Position numbers and translations under genes: made by a program. A model generated the notes under the pieces. It searched no databases. It saw only the letters and a list, made by a program, of their open reading frames with translations, and was not told the DNA's origin. A DNA stretch of 64,000 bases, from contig NZ_CP029002.1 in assembly GCF_003073375.1 (NCBI RefSeq), positions 1,722,001-1,786,000 on the forward strand, read 5' to 3'. The stretch is from Lysinibacillus sp. 2017. Lineage in GTDB: Bacteria; Bacillota; Bacilli; Bacillales_A; Planococcaceae. This document shows positions 27,134 through 34,243 of the stretch, in pieces (position 1 is the stretch's first letter; every line of letters starts with the position of its first letter).

Positions 27134-28245
27134 GCGAATTCACCTCTCAATGTTTCAAATACTTGCTGTAAATCCGCAATAATATCATCGGCTTCTTCCA
27201 CACCAATAGAGAAGCGTAGTAAACGGTCACAAACACCGCGCGCCACACGTTCCTCATAGGGCATATCGGCATGCGTTTGTGTCGCAGGATAGGTAATAAA
27301 GCTTTCAATGCCACCTAAGCTTTCCGCAAACGTAATCAGCTTCATCGCTTTTAAAAATGGATTCACCATCGCGGCATCTTTTACTCGGAATGACAACATC
27401 CCACCTTTTCCTGTATATAAAACGTCTGATACAAGGGGTTCATTAGCTAAATAGGTAGCCACTTTCTTACCGTTTACATCATGTTGTTTTAAACGTAAAT
27501 GAAGTGTTTTTAACCCGCGAATAAGTAACCAAGAATCCATCGGGGACAGCACCATGCCAATGCCATTATGTAAGTAGCCAATTTGTTCACAAAGCGAAGC
27601 TCCTTTTGCAACAACTAAGCCAGCAAGGACGTCATTATGACCGCCGATATATTTTGTAGCACTGTGAATGACGATATCTGCACCAAGCTCAATTGGGCGT
27701 TGGAAGTATGGTGTGTAGAACGTATTGTCGACGATTAATAGTAAGTTATGTTTTTTCGCTAACGCCGCATAAGCGACTAAATCGATTTCCTGCATTAATG
27801 GGTTTGTAGGTGTTTCGATGAATAACGCTTTTGTATGCTCATTAATTAAGCCTTCAACTTCTTCAATATTGATAAACTTATTGTAAACAGGCTTAATGTT
27901 GTATGTATCCGCAAATGTTTTGAATAGACGGTATGTACCGCCGTACAGATCATCTGGTACGATTAACTCATCACCTGGCTTGAAAATCATTAATACAAGT
28001 TGAACGGCGGCCATACCCGAACTACAGGCAAAACCTGCGTCGCCACCTTCTAAGTCAGCAATGCCGTTTTCTAAAATTTCGCGTGTCGGGTTTTTAGTTC
28101 GTGTATAATCATAACCAGTAGATTCCCCAATACCTGCATGCTTATAAGCGGTAGACATATAAATCGGTGGGTTGACCGCACCTGTTTTAGGATCGCTTAA
28201 ATTCCCAAGTTGTACGAGTTTCGTTTCAATCGAGCGTTGTGACAT
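27130..28245 (-). CDS. metI: Cystathionine gamma-synthase / O-acetylhomoserine sulfhydrylase (MetI)
   Basis: A 371-residue PLP enzyme joining cysteine (or sulfide) to acylated homoserine in methionine synthesis. The PLP Lys is in IHSATKYIGGHNDVLAG; YDYTRTKNPTREILENGIAD and CSSGMAAVQLVLM form the cofactor pocket. Size matches B. subtilis MetI (about 373). AAGGAAG lies 7 bases before the ATG. The upstream 170 bp, shared with the divergent phosphatase gene, hold no S-box or T-box. Confidence 0.86.
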   Translation of the reverse strand: MSQRSIETKLVQLGNLSDPKTGAVNPPIYMSTAYKHAGIGESTGYDYTRTKNPTREILENGIADLEGGDAGFACSSGMAAVQLVLMIFKPGDELIVPDDLYGGTYRLFKTFADTYNIKPVYNKFINIEEVEGLINEHTKALFIETPTNPLMQEIDLVAYAALAKKHNLLLIVDNTFYTPYFQRPIELGADIVIHSATKYIGGHNDVLAGLVVAKGASLCEQIGYLHNGIGMVLSPMDSWLLIRGLKTLHLRLKQHDVNGKKVATYLANEPLVSDVLYTGKGGMLSFRVKDAAMVNPFLKAMKLITFAESLGGIESFITYPATQTHADMPYEERVARGVCDRLLRFSIGVEEADDIIADLQQVFETLRGEFA

Positions 28246-28415
28246 GAAAACACTTCCTTTTTGAATTTATAGAACATTTAGAATGAATGGATTATTAAAT
28301 CAATTTATCATGTTAAACTAATTGCTACAATAGAGGATTTATGTAATTTTACAAACGATTAGAAGGATAGAAATTGTGAATCTATGTGATTTCAAGAAAA
28401 AATGGAGGGTGAAAT

Positions 28416-29060
28416 ATGAAAAAAGCGATTATTTTTGATATGGACGGTACACTTTTTCAAACAAATTTAATTTTAGAGGAAGCATTAGAAGGCGCTTTTA
28501 AAAAATTACGCGCACAAAAATTGTGGAATGGTGCAACACCAATTGATACATATCGACAAATCATGGGCGTTCCACTGCAAGTTGTTTGGCAAACACTTTG
28601 TCCAGAGCACGCTGAAGAAGTTCGCCAGCAAAGTAATATATGGTTCCATGAACAGCTGATTCAACTGATTCGTGCTAAAAAGGGAGCTTTGTATGAGGGA
28701 GTAGAGGAGACGCTCGCAAAATTAGCGGCTAATTATCCGATCTATATCGCAAGTAATGGTCAGTCCCCGTATTTACAAGCAATCTTTGAAACATATGAGA
28801 TGCAACAATGGGTGATTAAATTTTATAGCATTGATGGAATAGAATCGGGTAATAAGTCTGAACTTGTTCAGCGTGTCATTGAGGAAAATCAGTTGGAGAA
28901 TGGTTATATCGTAGGAGATAGACTATCTGACTTTGTTGCAGCAAAAGACAATGAGTTCCAGTCAATTGGCGTACGATTTGATTTTGCGCAGGAAAATGAA
29001 CTTGAAAAAGCAGATGTTGTCGTTAATAGCTTTGAAGACATTTTAGCTGTGGTCAACTAA
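28416..29060 (+). CDS. HAD-superfamily phosphatase (phosphoglycolate phosphatase-like)
   Basis: A 214-residue cytoplasmic hydrolase. Motif I FDMDGTLFQTN gives the nucleophile and acid Asp residues (about 8 and 10), motif II is YIASNGQSPY, motif III Lys in GIESGNKSELVQ and motif IV is IVGDRLSDFVAAKDN. A helical cap (subclass I) lies between motifs I and II. GGAGG is 8 bases before the ATG. Substrate cannot be told; small phosphorylated metabolites are usual. Confidence 0.86.
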   Translation: MKKAIIFDMDGTLFQTNLILEEALEGAFKKLRAQKLWNGATPIDTYRQIMGVPLQVVWQTLCPEHAEEVRQQSNIWFHEQLIQLIRAKKGALYEGVEETLAKLAANYPIYIASNGQSPYLQAIFETYEMQQWVIKFYSIDGIESGNKSELVQRVIEENQLENGYIVGDRLSDFVAAKDNEFQSIGVRFDFAQENELEKADVVVNSFEDILAVVN

Positions 29061-29063
29061 AAA

Positions 29064-29108
29064 AATCCTAGAATAGCCATTAGTCTGGTATTCTAGGATT
29101 CTATTTTT
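29064..29108. terminator. Bidirectional intrinsic terminator
   Basis: A perfect 12-bp stem AATCCTAGAATA / TATTCTAGGATT; T-tracts on both strands serve the phosphatase gene and the convergent mscL. Confidence 0.9.
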
Positions 29109-29113
29109 AAAAA

Positions 29114-29509
29114 TTAGGCTTGTTCGTTTTCCTTTTTCAGTAAGTCACGGATTTCTTTTAATAATTCTTCTTTCGTATCAAGCTCTGGTGTTGGATCTTC
29201 CACAACTTCTGCATCTTTTTTTCGGTTGAATTTCGTAATTACTCGTAAAACTACGAAGATAGCAAATGCAATAATTAAGAAGTCAATAATTGATTGTACG
29301 AATACACCAAGTGCAATTTGCGCATCACCTGAACCAAATTTCCATTCATTTGTAAGGTCAATACCGCCAGTTAACATTCCTACTAATGGCATAATAATAT
29401 TTTTAACTAATGAATCTACGATTTTACCGAAAGCAGCACCGATTACAACGGCAACAGCTAGGTCCATGACATTGCCTTTCATGGCGAATTCTTTAAAGTC
29501 TTTCCACAT
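29114..29509 (-). CDS. mscL: Large-conductance mechanosensitive channel MscL
   Basis: A 131-residue channel that opens under membrane tension to release solutes during hypo-osmotic shock. WKDFKEFAMKGNVMDLAVAV with VIGAAFGKIVDSLV is the diagnostic N-terminal amphipathic helix plus first membrane helix. The second helix is FLIIAFAIFVVLRVI, and the charged C-terminal bundle is KEELLKEIRDLLKK. The start is fixed by AAGGAG 8 bases upstream and the family's usual length; the open frame before it is non-coding. Confidence 0.96.
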   Translation of the reverse strand: MWKDFKEFAMKGNVMDLAVAVVIGAAFGKIVDSLVKNIIMPLVGMLTGGIDLTNEWKFGSGDAQIALGVFVQSIIDFLIIAFAIFVVLRVITKFNRKKDAEVVEDPTPELDTKEELLKEIRDLLKKENEQA

Positions 29510-29666
29510 AAAAACAGCTCCTTCTGACAATATTTCCTGCGAATTCCTATTGTACCGATAGTTATTATAAAATTCAACTATGGAAATAGTAGAAATACCA
29601 TTTATAATAATATAGTAATACATAGTAAATTTTACAATTTTTCAAACTAGTAAATATGAAACGAAG

Positions 29667-30371
29667 ATGGTGGCGACTATGGCAACAAAGAAGAAAAAAC
29701 CGCTTTTATCACCAAATGCAAAAATCTTTTTAATTTTATTGTTAATACCTATCGCATTAATGATTTATATTTTTGCCTTTTTTAGTTGGCAGCAAATTAA
29801 AGGTTTGCCGTTTTTTGATGAATTTACTGAAAAGTCGGTATATCAGCAGATTCAAGAACAATTTGATTTAGAAATTCCGATTGAATACATACCTGTATAT
29901 GTATCAGCAGAGCAAAAGTATGGTGTACCTTGGACATTACTGGCTGCACATCACCGAGTAGAAACGCGCTTTTCATCATTAAAAAAATTAGAGTCTCCCG
30001 TTGGTGCAGAAGGGCATATGCAATTTATGCCGTGCACATTTGTCGGTTGGAAACACCCATCTTGTAAAGGGCTAGGACAAGGAGAAATCACCGAAAAAGA
30101 AAAAACAAATCCAGCAGTTATCCAAAAATATGGTGGCTATGGTGTCGATGCGAATGGAGACGGTGTAGCGGATCCTTATGACATCGAGGATGCAGTATAT
30201 AGTGCGGCTAATTTTTTGTCTAGGGCTGGTGTAAAAGAAGGCCAAATTCAAAAAGCCGTCTTCCAATATAATCATAGTAAGAAATATGTTCAAGATATTC
30301 TGCATTATTATAATTTATATACCGACTACGGCGATCAGCTTAAGCAACTTGCATTAGAAGAGGCCAAATAA
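29667..30371 (+). CDS. Membrane-anchored lytic transglycosylase
   Basis: A 234-residue lysozyme-fold protein with one N-terminal membrane helix (KIFLILLLIPIALMIYIFAF). The catalytic segment is LLAAHHRVETRFSSLKK, with Glu as general acid, then GAEGHMQFMPCTFVGW (the G-x-MQ-x-MP motif) and NGDGVADPYDIEDAVYSAAN. It cleaves peptidoglycan. The start may instead be ATG 29679, which has GGTGG before it. Its natural terminator, a hairpin shared with the convergent glsB-like gene, is split by cassette B beginning 20 bases after the stop. Confidence 0.85.
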   Translation: MVATMATKKKKPLLSPNAKIFLILLLIPIALMIYIFAFFSWQQIKGLPFFDEFTEKSVYQQIQEQFDLEIPIEYIPVYVSAEQKYGVPWTLLAAHHRVETRFSSLKKLESPVGAEGHMQFMPCTFVGWKHPSCKGLGQGEITEKEKTNPAVIQKYGGYGVDANGDGVADPYDIEDAVYSAANFLSRAGVKEGQIQKAVFQYNHSKKYVQDILHYYNLYTDYGDQLKQLALEEAK

Positions 30372-30390
30372 AAAAGTGTGACAGTAAAAT
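30371..30390. terminator. Left half of a terminator split by cassette B
   Basis: AAAAAGTGTGAC plus the loop AGTAAAAT. Its partner arm GTCACACTTTT starts at 31759, 1.37 kb away. Without the cassette the two arms form an 11-bp stem with an 8-nt loop between convergent genes. Confidence 0.85.
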
Positions 30391-30417
30391 TAACTGGTTC
30401 GGTTGATGGGGAGAAAA
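30391..30417 (+). repeat. Left terminal inverted repeat of cassette B
   Basis: Begins TAACTGGTTCGGTTGATGGG, ending GAGAAAA; complementary to the right repeat at 24 of 27 positions. Confidence 0.88.
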
Positions 30418-30437
30418 CATTAAATAACAAACTAATT

Positions 30438-30476
30438 GGGGACACAATTCACACATGAATTGGTGTCCCTCTTTTT
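30438..30476 (+). terminator. Terminator inside the left arm of cassette B
   Basis: GGGACAC / GTGTCCC outer stem and AATTC / GAATT inner stem with one bulged G, followed by TCTTTTTG. It could replace the host terminator that the insertion splits. Confidence 0.8.
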
Positions 30477-30550
30477 GTTGTTATATCGGCACTTAAGGTA
30501 ATTTAGCACCCAAATTAGCACATCAATTAGCGTACACTTTGAAGAGACCA

Positions 30551-30562
30551 CATAAATTTATG
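30551..30562. repeat. CATAAATTTATG core shared with cassette A
   Basis: The 12-bp palindrome recurs in both cassettes 122-141 bp before the passenger start. Flanks here (AGACCA / GAGGTGTT) are degraded relative to cassette A. Confidence 0.75.
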
Positions 30563-30691
30563 AGGTGTTGTTAAACTCTATGTCAAAACGGGTGTTAATT
30601 GTTCGCATAATATCAAATTGAATTCTTTCTTCTAAAAGGAAAATGGAAAATTTATGCTAAAATGAATATGTAATCGAAGGGAGATGATTTA

Positions 30692-31594
30692 TTGCAAGAA
30701 AACATAATGACTTTATCTGACGGTAGAAAATTAGGTTTTTCGGTCTATGGTGACAAAAAAGGTCTGCCACTTTTTTTATTTCACGGCACTCCAGGTTCGA
30801 GAATTTGGTTTTTAGAAGATGATAAAATAGCACACAGATTGGGGTTCTACTTAATAGCTACTGACCGACCTGGTTATGGTTTATCAGATAAAAAAGTTAA
30901 TCGTGAAATTATCGAATACTCATCAGATATCGAAGAGCTTGCTGATTATTTACAATTGGATGAATTCTCCGTTTTAGGTGTTTCAGGGGGAGGCGCTTAT
31001 GCGACGGCTGTTTCGCACTGTTTACCAGATAAGGTAAAACTATGTATCCTTGTTTCAACAGCCACGCCTTTCGTAGATGGTAAACCTTCTAAAGCTATGT
31101 CAAAAGAAAATCGCTTAGCATTTTTCCTTACTAATTACTTTCCGTGGTTACTAAGATTAGCTAACAATTCTCAAAAGAAAATGATTGATAAAAACCCAGA
31201 AAAATATAAAGCAACATTAAAAAAAGGCGGCAGTCATTTGTCAGAATGGGACAATAAAATGCTATTAGATGAAGAAGTGTTAGAAAATGGAGTTATTCAT
31301 TCTAAAGAGGCATATCGACAAGGAGTAGATGAAGTTATATACGAATCTAAATTACTAACAAAAGATTGGGGCTTTAAATTAGAGGAGATTAAAACTCCCA
31401 TAAAAATATGGCATGGTGAAGATGATACTTTATCTCCTATTAATGAAGTAAAGGTTATGGCGAAAAAGTTATTAAATACCGAATCACATTACATCGAAAA
31501 TGGTGGGCATTTTCTAACCGAAAACGACGAATTATGGGAATCGATACTAACAAATATCATGGAATATTTTAATCAGGTTGTTCCGATTAAATAA
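30692..31594 (+). CDS. Alpha/beta-hydrolase, passenger of cassette B
   Basis: A 300-residue soluble hydrolase. Oxyanion loop FHGTPGSR, nucleophile elbow GVSGGGAY (Ser), acid Asp in WHGEDDTLSPINEV and His in ENGGHFLTENDE give a complete triad. The start is TTG with GGGAG 9 bases upstream. It is the only gene in the cassette, with promoter region and terminator supplied by the element's arms. The frame is intact. Substrate unknown; proteins of this type include esterases, haloperoxidase-like and detoxifying enzymes. Confidence 0.87.
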   Translation: MQENIMTLSDGRKLGFSVYGDKKGLPLFLFHGTPGSRIWFLEDDKIAHRLGFYLIATDRPGYGLSDKKVNREIIEYSSDIEELADYLQLDEFSVLGVSGGGAYATAVSHCLPDKVKLCILVSTATPFVDGKPSKAMSKENRLAFFLTNYFPWLLRLANNSQKKMIDKNPEKYKATLKKGGSHLSEWDNKMLLDEEVLENGVIHSKEAYRQGVDEVIYESKLLTKDWGFKLEEIKTPIKIWHGEDDTLSPINEVKVMAKKLLNTESHYIENGGHFLTENDELWESILTNIMEYFNQVVPIK

Positions 31595-31616
31595 TATAGT
31601 TTTTCATACTCCGTTA

Positions 31617-31647
31617 AAAAACGCTCAGATTTTTTCTGAGCGTTTTT
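31617..31647 (+). terminator. Terminator of the cassette B passenger
   Basis: AAAAACGCTCAGA / TCTGAGCGTTTTT stem with a T-rich loop and tail. The same CGCTCAG stem is in cassette A. Confidence 0.9.
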
Positions 31648-31722
31648 ACTTTCCCATTCATAATGCCAATTTGCTGTTGGAATATATGCTAATTAGTTTG
31701 ATATTTACATTGTTATTAGTGT

Positions 31723-31749
31723 TTTTCTCCCCATCAACTGAACTCGTTA
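31723..31749 (-). repeat. Right terminal inverted repeat of cassette B
   Basis: Begins TTTTCTCCCCATCAACTG and ends CTCGTTA, abutting the right copy of the 9-bp duplication. Confidence 0.88.
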
Positions 31750-31774
31750 CAGTAAAATGTCACACTTTTATTTA

Positions 31775-32032
31775 TTAAGTAGCTTTACGCATTGATTTTA
31801 AAATGAAGCTTACTACAAAAATTAAAACGATGGCACCGATTAAAGCTGGGAATACGTAGAAGTCAGAAACTTTCCAACCCCAATCACCTAAAATCATACT
31901 ACCAATCCAAGAACCAATGATACCAGCAATAATATTACCAATAACTCCTCCTGGAATATCCTTACCTAAAACAACGCCTGCTAACCATCCTAAAATTCCC
32001 CCGATGATTAAAAACCAGATAAAACTTATCAT
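31775..32032 (-). CDS. GlsB/YeaQ/YmgE-family stress membrane protein
   Basis: An 85-residue protein of three membrane helices with the family's Gly-rich pattern (FLIIGGILGWLAGVVLGKDI, GVIGNIIAGIIGSWIGSMIL, PALIGAIVLIFVVSFIL). Members are induced by stress in many bacteria; molecular role unknown. AAAGGAGAG is 9 bases before the ATG. Its terminator side is the arm displaced by cassette B. Confidence 0.9.
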   Translation of the reverse strand: MISFIWFLIIGGILGWLAGVVLGKDIPGGVIGNIIAGIIGSWIGSMILGDWGWKVSDFYVFPALIGAIVLIFVVSFILKSMRKAT

Positions 32033-32142
32033 AATCTCTTCTCTCCTTTGTAAAAATTTAGTAAGATAATTGCATCTAGTTAATTATTTCCTATCTAGCA
32101 AAAAGTTAAACATATTTTTAAAAAAAATCGTGAATTGATGGA

Positions 32143-32688
32143 TTATAAGATTTTCGCACCTAAGGATGATTCAAAATGACTAAGAGCCCATTTGTGACCT
32201 ACTTCATTGAAACTCGCGACACCATTAGCAGGTACAGAGATTTTATAGCCCAAATTGTATGCTTCCACAGCAGTATGCAGTACACAAATATCGGTACAAA
32301 CTCCTACAAGTACAACTTCTTCAACTTTTCGTTCACGCAGCAAAATATCCAAATTTGTCCCAGCAAACGCACTATAGCGCGTTTTATCGAATGATATGAT
32401 TTGTGATTGATATTTTTCATACAAAGCCTTCACTGAACCAAATAATTCACGACCAGCTGTTCCTACTATATTATGTGGAGGAAATAATTTTGATTCTGGG
32501 TGATAGTCATCATTTTCGTAATGTAAATCATTCGCAAAAACAACGACTTCGTTTGCTTGCACGTATTCCTCAATTAGTGAAGCAATTTTTCCTTCGATTG
32601 CTTGACCTGGTTCACCACAAGTTAATTTTCCATCTGTAGCGACAAAATCATACGTATAATCAATGACGATTAATGCTTTTTTTGACAT
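32143..32688 (-). CDS. Isochorismatase-family cysteine hydrolase, nicotinamidase-like
   Basis: A 181-residue hydrolase. The catalytic triad is visible: Asp in VIDYTYDF, Lys in SFDKTRYSAF and Cys in VGVCTDICVLHTA. A metal site typical of nicotinamidases is in FANDLHYENDDYHPES (Asp and His). It probably converts nicotinamide to nicotinate for NAD salvage. Start at 32688, 8 bases after GGGGG. It is monocistronic. Confidence 0.86.
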   Translation of the reverse strand: MSKKALIVIDYTYDFVATDGKLTCGEPGQAIEGKIASLIEEYVQANEVVVFANDLHYENDDYHPESKLFPPHNIVGTAGRELFGSVKALYEKYQSQIISFDKTRYSAFAGTNLDILLRERKVEEVVLVGVCTDICVLHTAVEAYNLGYKISVPANGVASFNEVGHKWALSHFESSLGAKIL

Positions 32689-32838
32689 ATTCAAAACCCC
32701 CTAATCTTATTAAACAATAGTATGCCATGACAAAGTGGAAATTGCTGTGTAAATTTGTTCACAAAATATTCGAATTATTTTACCTTTTGCTATTGCATAT
32801 TGTATAGTGTGTTTAAATAAAGCGAAGAGGTGATTCAT

Positions 32839-32946
32839 ATGGATATGGCTTTAATGAGAAAGTTAAATCGCCAAGGACTTCTTATTGTTGGACTTCACAC
32901 GTTAATCATGTTGAATTTTGCCCTTGAAATGTTATTAATAAATTAA
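32839..32946 (+). CDS. 35-residue membrane peptide
   Basis: A short frame with GAGGTG 6 bases before its ATG and a UUCG-loop terminator 20 bases after its stop. It encodes MDMALMRKLNRQGLLIVGLH followed by TLIMLNFALEMLLIN: a short basic N-terminus and one hydrophobic helix. The tight ribosome-site/ORF/terminator package supports a real gene. Similar peptides can be membrane-protein modulators or type I toxins; no antisense RNA is evident. Family not recognised. Confidence 0.65.
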   Translation: MDMALMRKLNRQGLLIVGLHTLIMLNFALEMLLIN

Positions 32947-32966
32947 TAGAAATTAGAAAAATTACG

Positions 32967-32998
32967 CCTAGCAAATTCGTTTGCTAGGTTTTTATTTT
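32967..32998 (+). terminator. Intrinsic terminator with UUCG loop
   Basis: CCTAGCAAA / TTTGCTAGG closed by TTCG, then TTTTTATTTT. Confidence 0.93.
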
Positions 32999-33067
32999 GA
33001 TTGGAAAGAAGGAAAAGAGCTGAAATATAGAGAAGCCATTACTAAGTTTTTATAAGAGGTGATTCAA

Positions 33068-34243
33068 ATGGATATTTACAATGAAGTATTTTCATCGATT
33101 GAACGACCGTTTGCTTGGGTTGACTTTAATGCGTTAAAGAAAAATATCGATTTTGTCAATCAAGCATGTGGAAACAAAAGAGTTCGCATTGCCACAAAAT
33201 CAGTGAGGTCCGTATCTATGTTGCAATACATAGCAAAGGAGCTGCATCATTTCGCAGGCTATATGACGTTTACTGCAAGTGAGTCGAACTATTTACTAGA
33301 ACAAGGACTCGATCAACTATTAATAGGCTACCCCGTTTATGAAGAACTATCCATTGCAAAACTTGCTGAGTGGGTAAAAAAAGGGAAATCTGTCACGTTT
33401 ATGATTGATTCTATAGAGCAGGCAGAGCTATTAAATGATATAGCAAAGCAAGAACAAGTGAAGTTAACTATTTGTATCGATCTGAATGTTTCGACGGATT
33501 ATCGTTTCCTGTATTTTGGAACGAAGCGTTCACCAATTTCAACATTTGAAAAGTTATCTACTTTATTAACCAAATTAGAAGCTTGTTCACATCTTGTTAT
33601 TGAAGGCGTGATGGGTTATGATGCGCAAATTGCAGGGGTGGCTGATGTTTCAAAGCAGTTACTTGGGGCAAAGGGAGCTTTAATTCGTACTTTGAAAAAG
33701 CAATCTTTAAAAAAAATTACATCGTTTCGTCAATTTGCAGTCGCACATGTGAAAAGTCTGCATGATTTGAAGTTTGTAAATGCAGGTGGGTCTGGCAGTA
33801 TGGAGCTTTCCTCGTTGCAACGAGACGTCACGGAAATCACAGTGGGCTCTGCTTTTTATGCACCAGCTTTATTTGATGGTTATGATAGCTTGCAACTACA
33901 ACCTGCTGCTGGGTTTGCATTAAGAGTCACTCGAAAATTTGCACCTACTATTGCCGTTTGTCATGGTGGAGGCTACATTGCATCAGGGGCGGTAGGACTT
34001 GATCGTTTACCAACATTCTTAGAAAAAAATCGATTTGCGTTTTTACCATTAGAAGGAGCAGGGGAAGTACAAACGCCGATTGAAGTAAAAAGTGGTCAAG
34101 TGGAAATTGGCGATACAATCTATATGAGGCATGCAAAAGCTGGGGAGCTATGTGAGCGATTTTTAGTTTTACATGCAATAAAGGACGGTCAATATATCGG
34201 ACCAATTCGAACTTATCGGGGGGATGGGCAATGTTTTCTATGA
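33068..34243 (+). CDS. Alanine-racemase-fold PLP protein, D-serine/D-threonine dehydratase/aldolase-like
   Basis: A 391-residue protein with the fold-III PLP barrel (RVRIATKSVRSVSML carries the PLP Lys) and a C-terminal DSD1-type metal-binding domain (VCHGGGYIASGAVG, then His and Cys in RHAKAGELCERFLVLH). Related enzymes deaminate D-serine or cleave D-3-hydroxyamino acids with PLP and Zn/Mn. ATG 33068 is chosen because AGAGGTG precedes it; the upstream GTG lies inside that site. It overlaps the following oxidase by 13 bases, so the two are co-translated. Confidence 0.8.
   Translation: MDIYNEVFSSIERPFAWVDFNALKKNIDFVNQACGNKRVRIATKSVRSVSMLQYIAKELHHFAGYMTFTASESNYLLEQGLDQLLIGYPVYEELSIAKLAEWVKKGKSVTFMIDSIEQAELLNDIAKQEQVKLTICIDLNVSTDYRFLYFGTKRSPISTFEKLSTLLTKLEACSHLVIEGVMGYDAQIAGVADVSKQLLGAKGALIRTLKKQSLKKITSFRQFAVAHVKSLHDLKFVNAGGSGSMELSSLQRDVTEITVGSAFYAPALFDGYDSLQLQPAAGFALRVTRKFAPTIAVCHGGGYIASGAVGLDRLPTFLEKNRFAFLPLEGAGEVQTPIEVKSGQVEIGDTIYMRHAKAGELCERFLVLHAIKDGQYIGPIRTYRGDGQCFL

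Larger units (their letters stand above)
30391..31749 (+). mobile_element. Cassette B: 1359-bp non-autonomous element with terminal inverted repeats
   Basis: Bounded by 27-bp inverted repeats (left TAACTGGTTCGG..., right ending GAACTCGTTA) and a perfect 9-bp target duplication CAGTAAAAT (30382-30390 and 31750-31758). Inside: an extra terminator near the left end, the CATAAATTTATG core also found in cassette A, an AT-rich leader ending TTTATGCTAAAATG, one alpha/beta-hydrolase gene, a CGCTCAG terminator hairpin and a 102-bp right arm. No transposase. It interrupts the loop of the terminator between the transglycosylase and glsB-like genes. The perfect duplication suggests a younger insertion than cassette A. 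Confidence 0.87.

Noticed and set aside
21506-31749. One large composite transposon bounded by the outer ends of cassettes A and B
   Set aside because: Each cassette has its own pair of ends and its own target duplication, and the DNA between is ordinary core genes.
30391-31749. Assignment of the cassettes to IS231 because the ends contain CCCATCAAC
   Set aside because: The shared motif is short and in the opposite orientation relative to the ends; duplication size (9 bp) and terminal TAAC also differ from what I recall for IS231.
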